This document shows, piece after piece, positions 43,956 to 53,688 of a DNA stretch of 64,000 bases. The notes beneath the pieces were generated by a model. It searched no databases, was not told where the DNA came from, and was given only the letters and a program-made list of their open reading frames with translations. Source of the stretch: Clostridium_AD estertheticum_D (lineage in GTDB: Bacteria; Bacillota; Clostridia; Clostridiales; Clostridiaceae). Numbering within the stretch: the stretch's first letter is position 1; each line of letters starts with the position of its first letter. A program made the translations under genes and the position numbers. The stretch lies in assembly GCF_018861295.1 (NCBI RefSeq), contig NZ_JAHLDM010000015.1, positions 56,466 through 120,465 of the forward strand. Direction: 5' to 3'.

Positions 43956-45818
43956 TTATTTCTTATCTTCTTCTTTTTTATCTTCTTCCACTTTATAATC
44001 AGCATCTACTACATTGTCATCATGCTCAGCAGAATTAGCATTATCTGCGCCTTGACCAGCTTCTCCAGCTTTTGCTGTTTCTGCTTCAGCTTGATATATT
44101 TTTGTAGTTACTGCATAAAATGCTTCAGTTAATTCTTCTGTAGATTTCTTTGTAGCTTCAGTATCGTCTCCATCTTTAATCTTTTTAAGAGCTTCTAATT
44201 TAGCTTCAATATCTTTCTTATCTTCCTCTGATACTTTTTCTCCGAGGTCAGTTAAGCTTTTTTCAGTTTGGTATACTAACTGTTCTGCATTATTTTTAAT
44301 TTCTATTTCTTCTTTTCTTGTTTTATCTTCTCCTGCAAATTTCTCTGCTTCTTTTACTGCTTTATCAATTTCATCATCACTTAAATTAGTTGATGCTGTA
44401 ATTGTTATTTTAGCTTCTTTTCCTGTTCCTTTATCTTTAGCTGATACATTAACAATGCCATTAGCATCTATATCAAAAGTAACCTCTATTTGTGGAATAC
44501 CTCTTGGTGCTGCTGCAATTCCGGATAGAGTAACTCTTCCTAAAGATTTATTACCTGCAGCCATTTGACGTTCACCTTGAACAATGTTAATTTCAACTGA
44601 TGTTTGACCATCTGCCGCTGTTGAGAATGTTTGACTCTTTTTAGCTGGAATCGTAGTATTTCTCTCAATTAAAGGAGTAGCTATTCCACCTAATGTTTCA
44701 ATTCCAAGGGTTAATGGAGTTACATCAAGAAGTAATACATCTTTAACTTCTCCACTTAAAACTCCTGCTTGAATTGCTGCACCAAGTGCAACGCATTCAT
44801 CTGGATTTACACCCTTTGAAGGATCTTTGCCAGTAAATTCTTTAACTGCATCTTGAACTGCTGGTGTTCTTGTTGAACCACCTACAAGTACAATTTTATC
44901 TATTTCATTAAGAGATAAACCTGCATCTGCTATTGCTTTTTTCATTGGTTCTATTGTAGATTGAACTAAGTCATGAGTTAATTCGTTAAATTTAGCTCTT
45001 GTCAAATTCATATCTATATGCTTAGGACCTGTTGCATCAGCTGTAATAAATGGTAGATTAATATTTGTTTGTGTTGAAGATGATAATTCTATTTTTGCTT
45101 TTTCAGCAGCTTCTTTAAGTCTTTGAAGTGCCATTTTATCATTTCTTAAATCTATTCCATTATCTGCTTTAAAAGTATCTGCAATATGATTCATAACTTT
45201 TTCGTCAAAGTCATCTCCACCAAGTTTAGTGTTTCCGTTAGTTGATTTAACTTCGAATAATCCATCACCAAGTTCTAATATAGATACATCAAATGTACCG
45301 CCACCTAAATCATATACTAATATCTTTTGATTAACGTCCATTTTGTCTAGTCCATAAGCTAATGCTGCAGCTGTTGGCTCATTTATTATTCTCTTAACTT
45401 CAAGTCCAGCTATTTTTCCTGCATCTTTTGTTGCTTGTCTTTGGCTATCATTGAAGTATGCAGGTACAGTTATAACTGCTTCTGTAACTGCTTCTCCTAA
45501 ATAAGCCTCAGCATCAGCTTTTATTTTTTGTAAAATATATGCTGAAATTTCTTGTGGTGTATGTGTTTTTCCATCAATATCTACTTTATGATCAGTACCC
45601 ATTTGTCTTTTAATTGACATTATTGTTTTATCTGGGTTTGTAATTGCTTGTCTTTTAGCTACTTGACCTACTAGTCTTTCTCCATTAGCTTGAAATGATA
45701 CTACAGATGGTGTAGTTCTTGCACCTTCTGAATTAGAAATTACTACGGGTTCTCCACCCTCCATAACTGCTACACATGAATTTGTTGTACCTAAATCTAT
45801 TCCTATAATTTTTCCCAT
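43956..45818 (-). CDS. dnaK: Chaperone DnaK (Hsp70)
   Basis: ATP-driven chaperone, 620 residues. The nucleotide domain starts IGIDLGTTNSCVAVMEGG and includes IINEPTAAALAYG and YDLGGGTFDVS; the substrate domain and lid follow, with a charged, Asp/Glu/Lys-rich tail (EHDDNVVDADYKVEEDKKEED). Length and motifs are normal. It is the third gene in hrcA-grpE-dnaK-dnaJ, so it is controlled by HrcA at the CIRCE (47727-47753). GGAGG precedes the ATG. Confidence 0.97.
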   Translation of the reverse strand: MGKIIGIDLGTTNSCVAVMEGGEPVVISNSEGARTTPSVVSFQANGERLVGQVAKRQAITNPDKTIMSIKRQMGTDHKVDIDGKTHTPQEISAYILQKIKADAEAYLGEAVTEAVITVPAYFNDSQRQATKDAGKIAGLEVKRIINEPTAAALAYGLDKMDVNQKILVYDLGGGTFDVSILELGDGLFEVKSTNGNTKLGGDDFDEKVMNHIADTFKADNGIDLRNDKMALQRLKEAAEKAKIELSSSTQTNINLPFITADATGPKHIDMNLTRAKFNELTHDLVQSTIEPMKKAIADAGLSLNEIDKIVLVGGSTRTPAVQDAVKEFTGKDPSKGVNPDECVALGAAIQAGVLSGEVKDVLLLDVTPLTLGIETLGGIATPLIERNTTIPAKKSQTFSTAADGQTSVEINIVQGERQMAAGNKSLGRVTLSGIAAAPRGIPQIEVTFDIDANGIVNVSAKDKGTGKEAKITITASTNLSDDEIDKAVKEAEKFAGEDKTRKEEIEIKNNAEQLVYQTEKSLTDLGEKVSEEDKKDIEAKLEALKKIKDGDDTEATKKSTEELTEAFYAVTTKIYQAEAETAKAGEAGQGADNANSAEHDDNVVDADYKVEEDKKEEDKK

Positions 45819-45884
45819 TATTATTTCCTCCCTATATTCCTTTTATATCATTTCAATTATAATTGTTATGATATTTATATTTTA

Positions 45885-45935
45885 TATTTATCAAAGGTTT
45901 TTATATTTATCAAAGGTTTTTACATTTATTAAAGT
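45885..45935. repeat. 19-bp tandem repeat between grpE and dnaK
   Basis: TATTTATCAAAGGTTTTTA is repeated exactly at 45885-45903 and 45904-45922, followed by a diverged third copy (CATTTATTAAAGTTT). It lies in the leader of dnaK. No function is known; replication slippage or mRNA stability are possible. Confidence 0.8.
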
Positions 45936-46619
45936 TTAATTTGCAACCTTAACCATACTATGTCTTAATACCTTATCTTCTTTTTTATATCCCTTTTGTA
46001 ATACTTCGACTATTTGATTTACACCATATTGTTCATCTTCTACATGCATTACTGCGTTGTGGAAGTTAGGATCAAATTCGCCTGTTGAGGATAATTCTTC
46101 AATGCCTAGTTTTTTAAATGCAGCATTAAATAATTTAACTGTATTTTCTACACCAGTTCTTAGTTCCTCCCCACCACCTTCAACCGAAAGAGCTCTTTCT
46201 AAGTTATCAAGTACTGGTAGAACTTCTTTTAAAACATCTGCACAAGCATCTGTGTATATGTTTTGTTTCTCTTTTATTGTCCTTTTTCTAAAGTTTTCAT
46301 ACTCTGCAGTTGTTCTTAAAAGTTTATCCTTAAAAGAATCCATATTATCTTGTAAATTTTTGTTTTCTGCTTCTAGTTTCTTTTTACTTTTTCTCATATC
46401 TTTCTCTTTATCACTTTCTAAAAGTTCTTCAACTTCTTCATCTTCCTCTACTATTTCAGCATCTTCTAATACTTCAGCTTCTTCTAGTGTTTTATCTAAT
46501 GTATCCTCAGTCTCTTTTTTACTTTCCTTAACTTCGTTAGTGTCACCTGCTAAACTGGAATCTTCATTTGAAACCTTTGTGTTTTCCTCGTCTAATATTT
46601 CTTTATTATTCGTATTCAC
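45936..46619 (-). CDS. grpE: Nucleotide exchange factor GrpE
   Basis: Exchanges ADP for ATP on DnaK. The 227-residue protein has an unusually long acidic N-terminal extension (about 1-75, rich in Glu, Asp and Ser) before the coiled-coil (KLEAENKNLQDNMDSFKDKLLRT, broken here as KLEAENKNLQ and FKDKLLRT). The conserved domain follows: AEYENFRKRT, VLPVLDNLERAL, FDPNFHNAVM and VLQKGYKKEDKVLRHSMV. It lies 44 bases after hrcA and precedes dnaK, within the CIRCE operon. Confidence 0.95.
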   Translation of the reverse strand: MNTNNKEILDEENTKVSNEDSSLAGDTNEVKESKKETEDTLDKTLEEAEVLEDAEIVEEDEEVEELLESDKEKDMRKSKKKLEAENKNLQDNMDSFKDKLLRTTAEYENFRKRTIKEKQNIYTDACADVLKEVLPVLDNLERALSVEGGGEELRTGVENTVKLFNAAFKKLGIEELSSTGEFDPNFHNAVMHVEDEQYGVNQIVEVLQKGYKKEDKVLRHSMVKVAN

Positions 46620-46663
46620 TCAATCATTCCTCCAAATCTTGCTCAAAATAAATCTTTAAAATT

Positions 46664-47710
46664 TTATTTATGATCATCATAAATTTGAGCTATATTATCA
46701 TTTAATTCTTTAACTACTCCCGTTAATACTGATATAACTTTTCCATAGGGAATTCTTGTTGGTCCTATAACTCCAATGGATCCAAGTGGTACTCCAGAAG
46801 CGCTATAAACTGCTGTTATAATACTACACTCCCTTGCACACTCAACAAAATTTTCCCCACCAATTTTAATGGTAATATTAGAAATATTGTCGTTAGTACC
46901 TAGTAAGCTATTTATACTCTCTTTATTGTCTACCAATACTAAGAACTCTCGAGCTTTAGTTATATTATTATATTCAGGGTAATTAAATATATTAGCAGCG
47001 CCTTGAATATAAACTTCAGAAGACTCAACCCCAGATAAACTATCATATAATGCTGGAATAATCCCTGCAAATATTTCTTCATAAGAAGCTAAATCGCTTT
47101 TTAAATTATTGATAACTTCTAAGTTTATCTGTTCTATTGTAAGTTTTCCTAATCTAAAGTTAAGTATATTAGTAAGTTTTTCTATAGTTGCAATGCCAAT
47201 TGGCTTACTAACTTTTATAACATTATTTTTGATAATGCCACTATCTGTAATAATTACAAACAAAATGCTTGTAAAATCTAAATTCATTAGCTGAATATAT
47301 TTTATACAGCTTTTTTGAACAGAAGGTGCCTTCACTATAGATGTAAGATTTGTAAGAAGAGAAAGCATTTGTGTTGCTTGCTTAACAATTTTATCAACCT
47401 CATACAATGCAGCATTAATAAGATGATTTTTAATCATATATTCTTCCTCAGAAGATAACTTTGTAAGTTCCATAAGTCTATCAACATATAACCTATAACC
47501 TTTATCTGATGGTTTTCTACCAGATGAGGTATGTATATGTTCAATATATCCCATTTCTTCGAGGTCTGACATTTCATTTCTTATTGTAGCTGAACTAATA
47601 CCTAAATCATACTTTTTAGCTATGGTTCTGGACCCTACAGGCTCACCATTGTTTATATAATCTGTTATTATAGCCTGAAGTATTTTAATTTTTCTTTCAT
47701 CCATTTCCAT
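46664..47710 (-). CDS. hrcA: Heat-inducible transcription repressor HrcA
   Basis: Represses the class I heat-shock operon by binding CIRCE; activity depends on GroEL. The 348-residue protein has the N-terminal winged-helix (ERKIKILQAIITDYI, then GSRTIAKKYDLGISSATIRNEMSDLEE, here split as GSRTIAKKYDLG and SATIRNEMSDLEE), HTSSGRKPSDKGYRLYVD, and the C-terminal GAF-like region with GEENF-type and IGVIGPTRIPYGK motifs. It is the first gene of hrcA-grpE-dnaK-dnaJ and is itself under the CIRCE at 47727-47753, giving autoregulation. The ATG follows AGAGGTG. Confidence 0.96.
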   Translation of the reverse strand: MEMDERKIKILQAIITDYINNGEPVGSRTIAKKYDLGISSATIRNEMSDLEEMGYIEHIHTSSGRKPSDKGYRLYVDRLMELTKLSSEEEYMIKNHLINAALYEVDKIVKQATQMLSLLTNLTSIVKAPSVQKSCIKYIQLMNLDFTSILFVIITDSGIIKNNVIKVSKPIGIATIEKLTNILNFRLGKLTIEQINLEVINNLKSDLASYEEIFAGIIPALYDSLSGVESSEVYIQGAANIFNYPEYNNITKAREFLVLVDNKESINSLLGTNDNISNITIKIGGENFVECARECSIITAVYSASGVPLGSIGVIGPTRIPYGKVISVLTGVVKELNDNIAQIYDDHK

Positions 47711-47726
47711 AATATCACCTCTTTTA

Positions 47727-47753
47727 TTAGCACTCGCTTCCGTTGAGTGCTAA
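47727..47753 (-). promoter_or_regulatory. CIRCE operator (HrcA binding site), perfect consensus
   Basis: The inverted repeat TTAGCACTC-N9-GAGTGCTAA matches the CIRCE consensus at every arm position. It lies between the promoter (47767-47795) and the hrcA start, the standard position for HrcA repression of the heat-shock operon. Confidence 0.98.
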
Positions 47754-47766
47754 CGGGTATACATTT

Positions 47767-47795
47767 AAGTTATCATTTATTATGGTTTTTGTCAA
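47767..47795 (-). promoter_or_regulatory. Heat-shock operon promoter (sigma-A)
   Basis: On the minus strand consensus -35 TTGACA (47790-47795) and -10 TAACTT (47767-47772) are 17 bases apart, with the CIRCE starting 13 bases downstream. Confidence 0.88.
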
Positions 47796-47923
47796 TAATC
47801 TTGTTTTTTCAATATAGCTATTTTACATAGTTTATTTTGAATTATATTTAAAATGCTCTACTTATCTCTGATTTACTACCTAAGACGTTAAAAATCAAAA
47901 TTTCTTATTAAGATTACTATAAT

Positions 47924-49045
47924 TTATAATAAAAACTCTGCCATAATTACGTTTGATACTTCAATACCCTCATATGTTAAAAAAATATCATCTGGACTTT
48001 CTATCATAAAACCAGTACTTGTGTATTTATTAATTACATCGTAATAAACATCATCCATATTTTCATCAAACCTTTTCTTGAATTCACTTTTATTTACACC
48101 CTTTGTTTTTCTAAGTCCCATGAACATAAACTCTTCCATATTATCTTTAAATGAATTTTTCGTTTTTTCAACTATTGCACTGTTACCATTATTCATTTTT
48201 TCAATATATTTTTCTATGTTTTCTTCATTTCTATACCTAAAACCGTCACTATACGAATGAGAAGCAGTTCCACACCCAATATATTCATCCAATTCCCAAT
48301 ATACTAGATTATGTCTACATTTCTTATTTCTTTTAGAAAAGTTTGAGATCTCATATTGTATATATCCTTTTTCCCTTAAAACTTCTATTGTTTTCGCATA
48401 CATAGTTCTATCTATTTCCTCATCTGGGAGATTTAATGTACCTTTTTCAAATCTTTTATAAAATTCTGTTCCCTCTTCTACAATTAAACTATAGCAAGAT
48501 AAATGCTCTGGATTAAGCTTAGTTACATTATCTAATGTCTCTGTCCATTGATCGATAGTTTGAGATGGAAGTCCAAACATCAAATCTACATTTATGTTAT
48601 CAAATCCTAATTTTCTAGCCATTTCAAAGCTTTGTTTAAAATCTTCTATAGTATGAATTCTTCCGAGTTCTTTTAAAAGTGGATCCTGCCAAGCTTGAAG
48701 TCCAATACTAAGTCTATTCGCTCCCATTTCTTTTAGGAAGTTCAATATTTCTTTTGTAAATGTTCCTGGATTCCCCTCCACTGTAAATTCTAAATCATCA
48801 CATATATCTAATGTATCAATACTTTTTTTTATTATTTTCCAGCCCGCTAAAGATAAATAGGTGGGAGTTCCCCCACCTATAAAAATAGTTTTTATTTTTT
48901 TATTCTTTATACTATATATTTCTTTTGCAAGTGCTGCAGCATAATCAACCATACAATCCTCTTTGCCAGCTAGTGATGGAAAATCACAATATAAACACTT
49001 CTGCTTACAAAAGGGAATATGAATATATAAAGCAACCTTCTTCAT
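47924..49045 (-). CDS. hemW: HemW (radical SAM coproporphyrinogen-oxidase-like, heme chaperone)
   Basis: Radical SAM protein related to HemN but thought to act in heme trafficking. The 373-residue protein has the cluster motif CKQKCLYC (C-x3-C-x2-C), IFIGGGTPTYL (SAM), the HemN-like central barrel, and the HemW signature HNLVYW, which distinguishes it from true oxygen-independent coproporphyrinogen oxidase. It lies next to lepA with a duplicated 22-bp segment in between. Its position upstream of hrcA is conserved in Firmicutes. Confidence 0.93.
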   Translation of the reverse strand: MKKVALYIHIPFCKQKCLYCDFPSLAGKEDCMVDYAAALAKEIYSIKNKKIKTIFIGGGTPTYLSLAGWKIIKKSIDTLDICDDLEFTVEGNPGTFTKEILNFLKEMGANRLSIGLQAWQDPLLKELGRIHTIEDFKQSFEMARKLGFDNINVDLMFGLPSQTIDQWTETLDNVTKLNPEHLSCYSLIVEEGTEFYKRFEKGTLNLPDEEIDRTMYAKTIEVLREKGYIQYEISNFSKRNKKCRHNLVYWELDEYIGCGTASHSYSDGFRYRNEENIEKYIEKMNNGNSAIVEKTKNSFKDNMEEFMFMGLRKTKGVNKSEFKKRFDENMDDVYYDVINKYTSTGFMIESPDDIFLTYEGIEVSNVIMAEFLL

Positions 49046-49059
49046 GTTTTATCCTCACT

Positions 49060-49103
49060 TTAATTATCTTTTTCAAAGCTATTAATTATCTTTTTCAAAA
49101 CTA
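49060..49103. repeat. 22-bp tandem duplication between lepA and hemW
   Basis: TTAATTATCTTTTTCAAA is followed by G- or A-CTA in two adjacent copies (49060-49081 and 49082-49103), differing at one base. It abuts the lepA stop codon and includes part of the hemW ribosome-binding region. It is probably replication slippage. Confidence 0.85.
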
Positions 49104-50909
49104 CTAGTCTACTTTAAGTATAGCCATGAATGCTTCTTGTGGAACTTCTACACTTCCAACTTGTCGCATTCTCTTTTTACCTTCTTTTTGCTTTGATAAT
49201 AATTTTTTCTTTCTTGAAATATCTCCACCATAACATTTAGCTAAAACATCTTTTCTTAGAGCTTTTACAGTTTCTCTTGCAATTACCTTCGAATTTATAG
49301 ATGCTTGTATTGGTATTTCAAACATTTGTCTTGGTATATGTTCTTTTAATTTTTCAGCCATAATTCTACCTCTATGCCCAGCTGATTCTTCTGGAACAAT
49401 CATGGACAAAGCATCAACTTTTTCTCCCTTAAGTAAAATATCTAGCTTTACAAGATTTGCGGTTACATATCCCTTTACTTCATAGTCAAAGGATGCATAA
49501 CCTTTTGTTCTTGATTTTAGAGCATCAAAAAAGTCATATACTATTTCATTAAGTGGCAAATCATAATTTACCACAACTCTAGTGGTTTCTATATATTGCA
49601 TATCAATATATACGCCCCTCTTTTGTTGGCATAACTCCATAACTGATCCAAGATACTCTGATGGTGTTATTATAGATGCTTTAACTATTGGTTCTTCCAT
49701 ATACCTAATTTCTGTAGGTTCCGGAAGATTAGTAGGATTTGTTATCTCTATTAATTCTCCACTAGTTTTCATTACTTTATATATAACTGATGGTGCTGTC
49801 GTAATGATATCTAAATTAAATTCTCGCTCGATTCTTTCTTGTATTATTTCCATATGAAGAAGACCTAAAAATCCACATCTAAATCCAAAACCTAAGGCAA
49901 TAGATGTCTCTGGTTCAAACCCTAATGCTGCATCATTTAACTGAAGTCTTTCTAGCGCCTCCTTTAATTCTCCATACCTTGCACCATCTATAGGATAGAT
50001 ACCACTAAATACCATTGGAATCGCTGGTTTATATCCCTTAAGCGCCTTTAATGCTGGTCTATCAGATTCTGTTACAGTATCACCAACACGTGCATCCCTA
50101 ACATTTTTTATAGAAGCAGTTATATATCCAACATCACCAGCACTTAACATTGCTACTGGAAGATAATTTGGAACAAACACTCCAACTTCTACTACCTCGT
50201 ATACCTTATTAGTATTCATTAGTTTAATCTTTGTTCCTGGTTTAACTATGCCGTCTTTAATTCTTACATAACATACTACTCCTTTATAACTATCATAAAA
50301 AGAGTCAAAAATTAAAGCCTTAAGGGGTGCTTCTTCATCCCCGCTAGGTGGTGAAATTTTATTTACTACAGCTTCTAAAACATCTTCTATATTAAGTCCA
50401 GTTTTTGCCGAAATTCTTGGAGCATCAAGGGCTTCAATACCTATTACATCCTCAATTTCCTTAATTACTTCGTCCGGCCTTGCACTAGGAAGATCTATTT
50501 TATTGATAACTGGAGCAATATCAAGGTCATTATCTAATGCAAGATAACAGTTTGCTAAAGTTTGAGCTTGAATTCCTTGTGACGCATCAACTACAAGTAC
50601 AGCGCCCTCGCAAGCAGCTAAACTTCTTGAAACCTCATAATTAAAATCCACATGACCCGGAGTATCTATAAGATTGAATATATATTCTTCTCCATTCTCC
50701 CTTTTATAAACGAGCCTTGCCGGTTGAGACTTTATAGTAATTCCTCTTTCTCTTTCTAAATCCATATTATCAAGTACTTGCTCTTCCATTTCTCTTTTAG
50801 TTAAAGTACCTGTCTTTTCTAGTAATCTATCTGCAAGAGTAGACTTGCCGTGATCAATATGTGCAACTATTGAAAAATTCCTTATGTACTTTTGTCTATT
50901 ACTCTGCAT
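49104..50909 (-). CDS. lepA: Elongation factor 4 (LepA)
   Basis: Ribosome-dependent GTPase that back-translocates ribosomes. The 601-residue protein has G1 AHIDHGKSTLADRL, G3 DTPGHVDF, G4 NKIDLP, and the LepA-specific C-terminal domain with YGGDISRKKKLLSKQKEGKKRM. All GTPase motifs are intact. It is in the gpr-spoIIP-lepA-hemW region typical of Firmicutes. Confidence 0.97.
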   Translation of the reverse strand: MQSNRQKYIRNFSIVAHIDHGKSTLADRLLEKTGTLTKREMEEQVLDNMDLERERGITIKSQPARLVYKRENGEEYIFNLIDTPGHVDFNYEVSRSLAACEGAVLVVDASQGIQAQTLANCYLALDNDLDIAPVINKIDLPSARPDEVIKEIEDVIGIEALDAPRISAKTGLNIEDVLEAVVNKISPPSGDEEAPLKALIFDSFYDSYKGVVCYVRIKDGIVKPGTKIKLMNTNKVYEVVEVGVFVPNYLPVAMLSAGDVGYITASIKNVRDARVGDTVTESDRPALKALKGYKPAIPMVFSGIYPIDGARYGELKEALERLQLNDAALGFEPETSIALGFGFRCGFLGLLHMEIIQERIEREFNLDIITTAPSVIYKVMKTSGELIEITNPTNLPEPTEIRYMEEPIVKASIITPSEYLGSVMELCQQKRGVYIDMQYIETTRVVVNYDLPLNEIVYDFFDALKSRTKGYASFDYEVKGYVTANLVKLDILLKGEKVDALSMIVPEESAGHRGRIMAEKLKEHIPRQMFEIPIQASINSKVIARETVKALRKDVLAKCYGGDISRKKKLLSKQKEGKKRMRQVGSVEVPQEAFMAILKVD

Positions 50910-51052
50910 TAATTTTTACCCCCGTTGTACTATATGTTAATATTTTTTTGATTTTATACATCTACTTAAATTATATCATAATTATATCTGTTTTTGTCAA
51001 TGCATTGTTATTTTACGTGATACTTTATTTAATTTTATATGTTAACCTTATA

Positions 51053-51310
51053 TTATTTCATAAAAATTTCATTATAAGTATCAACACATTTTTCTTTAAT
51101 ATTATAAAAGAATTTGCCATTTGTATAAAAAACATATCCCTTCGTCTCTATTCTAAAATCTAAAGGGTTTAATTTAAAATTCATTGTAAATTTTGACTTT
51201 TCTTTTACAAGTTCAGGTTTGTTAATATTAACTTCAACAAATCCATAAATAAGTATAAAAAAACAAATAACTAGTACAAATATATATTTAATAATACCTT
51301 TTTTAAACAT
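51053..51310 (-). CDS. Small single-pass membrane protein of unknown function
   Basis: An 85-residue protein. Residues 7-27 (IKYIFVLVICFFILIYGFVEV) form a hydrophobic helix, so it is likely an anchored or exported protein. The remaining part is polar with the pattern NFKLNPLDFRIETKGYVFYTNGKFF, suggesting an extracytoplasmic beta segment. No family was recognised. It lies between spoIIP and lepA; clostridial genomes often carry a small ORF here, so it may belong to the spoIIP transcript. The ATG at 51308-51310 has a modest purine run upstream. Confidence 0.6.
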   Translation of the reverse strand: MFKKGIIKYIFVLVICFFILIYGFVEVNINKPELVKEKSKFTMNFKLNPLDFRIETKGYVFYTNGKFFYNIKEKCVDTYNEIFMK

Positions 51311-51339
51311 AAAAAATGCCCCCTACCTCTTCTCTTAAA

Positions 51340-51363
51340 CAGATAATAACTAATTATTATCTG
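51340..51363 (-). terminator. Weak terminator-like hairpin after spoIIP
   Basis: CAGATAATAA (51340-51349) and TTATTATCTG (51354-51363) form a perfect 10-bp stem with a CTAA loop; only a short T run follows on the minus strand. Confidence 0.4.
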
Positions 51364-51399
51364 CTCATTATTAAGGATGCACTTTTTATAATAAATTAT

Positions 51400-52524
51400 T
51401 CACTTTTTCCCATTTAATTGTTCTGCTATTATTCTTGATAGATATTTACCTGTATTTTTCACTTCTTGGATACTATTACTATTTGCACCTACTTCAATTA
51501 AAAGTGCGTTATTACTTCTATCTTGATTATAAAAACCCATGCCCCAGTGATAAACCCAAATTGGTTCGTCGCGTATAAGCCCTGGATATAATCTATTTGA
51601 TATTGACATCATAGAATCTATTAATTTCTTCTGCTGTGCATATCTAGGATTCTTATCTGTTACTACAAACATAAATCGTGCAACGTCCTCACCATTCAAT
51701 TTTGTAATTAATGTCTTCTTGTTGTCTATACTATCTCTATGTAAATCAATAATCAAATCAAATTTTTCGTATAACTTTAAATATTTATCTAAAGTAACTC
51801 CAGACTTTTTATAAGCATTTTTGTAATCTCCTGTATCATTTACATTCTTATCATGTATAACTGAAATTCCATAATTTTTCTCTAGGTTTTCGGTTATTAC
51901 ATCGCCTACAGCAACTACACTTCGAGATTGATCTGAACTCTCAGTATTTTTCGATGTATCCGTGTCAGAAGTTAGATAAGCTTCAGATGTATGAGAATGA
52001 TATATAAGTACCCGTGGCTTGGACTTATTTAGCGTACCTTTCAAACTAGAGTCATATAATTTTGCTACCACATTATTAACCTCCAACTTATTTACCTGCT
52101 TATCATCTAAGTTAAAAGAATTAAGGCTAAATGTTTTTGAATTCTTTACATCCGTGATGACTTCATTTTTATCTAAATAAGCTATTTCCTTTATAACTAT
52201 TGATATAGGATTCGAAATATCAATTCCTAGAAATGATAAAACTACTGAACCATTTGTGTTTTCACCGTTTGTATCCTGTCCCTTTACACTAGATCCCTTT
52301 ATTACAGATAAAACATTATTAATAACCCTAATATAAAAATAGTTTCTATAATTTCCTCCGCTATCTGCCTTCGCACTTTTAGGCAGAATTACTCCTAATA
52401 AAAAAATAATGAGCAATGTGAAAACACAAAAAAACATTCTCACATTACCACTTTTTTTAATGGAATTTTTAAAAAAATTCATTTTTTCACTTAGCCTAAT
52501 CTTATTTTTGCCTCTATAACTCAT
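51400..52524 (-). CDS. spoIIP: Stage II sporulation protein P
   Basis: Peptidoglycan amidase/endopeptidase used with SpoIID and SpoIIM for engulfment. The 374-residue protein has an N-terminal TM anchor (about 31-48), an Asn/Ser-rich linker, and the amidase domain with LIYHSHTSEAYL (metal-ligand His and Glu), LIIDLHRDSID and LLIEVGANSNS. The ATG at 52522-52524 is preferred since the ribosome-binding G-run touches the earlier in-frame ATG. It follows gpr, as in Bacillus, and is expressed from sigma-F/E promoters during sporulation (not verified here). Confidence 0.95.
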   Translation of the reverse strand: MSYRGKNKIRLSEKMNFFKNSIKKSGNVRMFFCVFTLLIIFLLGVILPKSAKADSGGNYRNYFYIRVINNVLSVIKGSSVKGQDTNGENTNGSVVLSFLGIDISNPISIVIKEIAYLDKNEVITDVKNSKTFSLNSFNLDDKQVNKLEVNNVVAKLYDSSLKGTLNKSKPRVLIYHSHTSEAYLTSDTDTSKNTESSDQSRSVVAVGDVITENLEKNYGISVIHDKNVNDTGDYKNAYKKSGVTLDKYLKLYEKFDLIIDLHRDSIDNKKTLITKLNGEDVARFMFVVTDKNPRYAQQKKLIDSMMSISNRLYPGLIRDEPIWVYHWGMGFYNQDRSNNALLIEVGANSNSIQEVKNTGKYLSRIIAEQLNGKK

Positions 52525-52576
52525 TTTCATCCCCCCTGTTTATACAATATATATGAGGGAATCTGAATAGTTATTA

Positions 52577-53551
52577 CTAATTTAAATACTTATTTATGTC
52601 CTCTAAGTCTAATGCTGGTTGCAATGCTATATTAATTCCATTAGCAATTATTTTAGAAACAGAGCTTATAACCATATCTATTTCCTTTGGTGTAACAACA
52701 AGATTGCCTACATAAGGATTTAATATCTCAGCAATCATTTTTTGTTTTTCCGCTTTGTCAATGGATTTTAACATATTGTAAAATTCTTTACCTTCATTTG
52801 CAGATTTAATCATCTCATCAAGTACTAAATCAATAGTATCATTTGCAAGTGTTGCAGCGTCTACTACTGTTGGTATCCCAATTGCAATGACTGGCACACC
52901 TAATGTTTTTTCACTTATTTCCATTCTTCTATTTCCAATTCCTGCACCTGGAGAAATTCCAGATGTCCCTATTTGGATAGTTCTATTCACCCTATTCATT
53001 TTCCTAGAAGCTAATGCATCAATACAAATCACCAAATTGGGTTTAATCCTCTCCACAATACCACGAATAATTTCACCAGTTTCCATACCTGTTATTCCAA
53101 GAACACCAGGAGATATTGCACATACCGGACGTATACCTTCATCTATAGAATCTGGTACTAATTGTTTTAAATGCCTAGTAATCATTATTTTCGATACAAC
53201 TTTGGGTCCTACAGCATCTGGGGTAACATTCCAATTACCAAGGCCAACTACTAGAGCCGTCATACTGTCATCCAATTTTATTAGTGGTGATAAAACCTCT
53301 CCCATTACTACACTTACTCTATCCATAGCATCACCATCATAGTGAACAAATTCCGGGATATCAATAGTTATATATGTACCTTTTGGTTTTCCCATCATTT
53401 TTTCTCCGATATCGCTTACTATTTTTACATTAGTAATTTTAATATCTTCCCTATTGTACTCTTCTACATCAACACCAGGCATTTCACCATTGTTTTTTTC
53501 TTTGTATATTTCTTTAGCCTCTACGGCTAAGTCTGTTCTTATACTTATCAT
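52577..53551 (-). CDS. gpr: Germination protease GPR
   Basis: Degrades small acid-soluble spore proteins at germination. The 324-residue protein starts MISIRTDLAVEAKEIYKEKN; the zymogen is processed after a short N-terminal propeptide in this family. Conserved motifs include VVGLGNWNVTPDAVGPKV (about 105-122), VCAISPGVLGITGMET, VICIDALASRKMNRV, and GTSGISPGAGIGNRR, the GPR signature. The order gpr-spoIIP is conserved. It reads away from rpsT. GGTGA precedes the ATG. Confidence 0.96.
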   Translation of the reverse strand: MISIRTDLAVEAKEIYKEKNNGEMPGVDVEEYNREDIKITNVKIVSDIGEKMMGKPKGTYITIDIPEFVHYDGDAMDRVSVVMGEVLSPLIKLDDSMTALVVGLGNWNVTPDAVGPKVVSKIMITRHLKQLVPDSIDEGIRPVCAISPGVLGITGMETGEIIRGIVERIKPNLVICIDALASRKMNRVNRTIQIGTSGISPGAGIGNRRMEISEKTLGVPVIAIGIPTVVDAATLANDTIDLVLDEMIKSANEGKEFYNMLKSIDKAEKQKMIAEILNPYVGNLVVTPKEIDMVISSVSKIIANGINIALQPALDLEDINKYLN

Positions 53552-53688
53552 AATTTCACCTCAACTACATTTTTATTATTATCCTTTCCCAATAGTATTT
53601 TCTTATTCTTAAAAATGTTTATTTTAAGCTTTCTGCCTCATTTAAATAAGTCTTATACTAAAATTTATGTATATAGATTAATTTACCC

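Noticed and set aside
46057..46659. A 200-codon plus-strand ORF rich in Ser/Leu opposite grpE
   Set aside because: It is a shadow of the Glu/Lys/Asp-rich grpE sequence; composition is an artefact of acidic codons on the other strand, and it has no ribosome-binding site.
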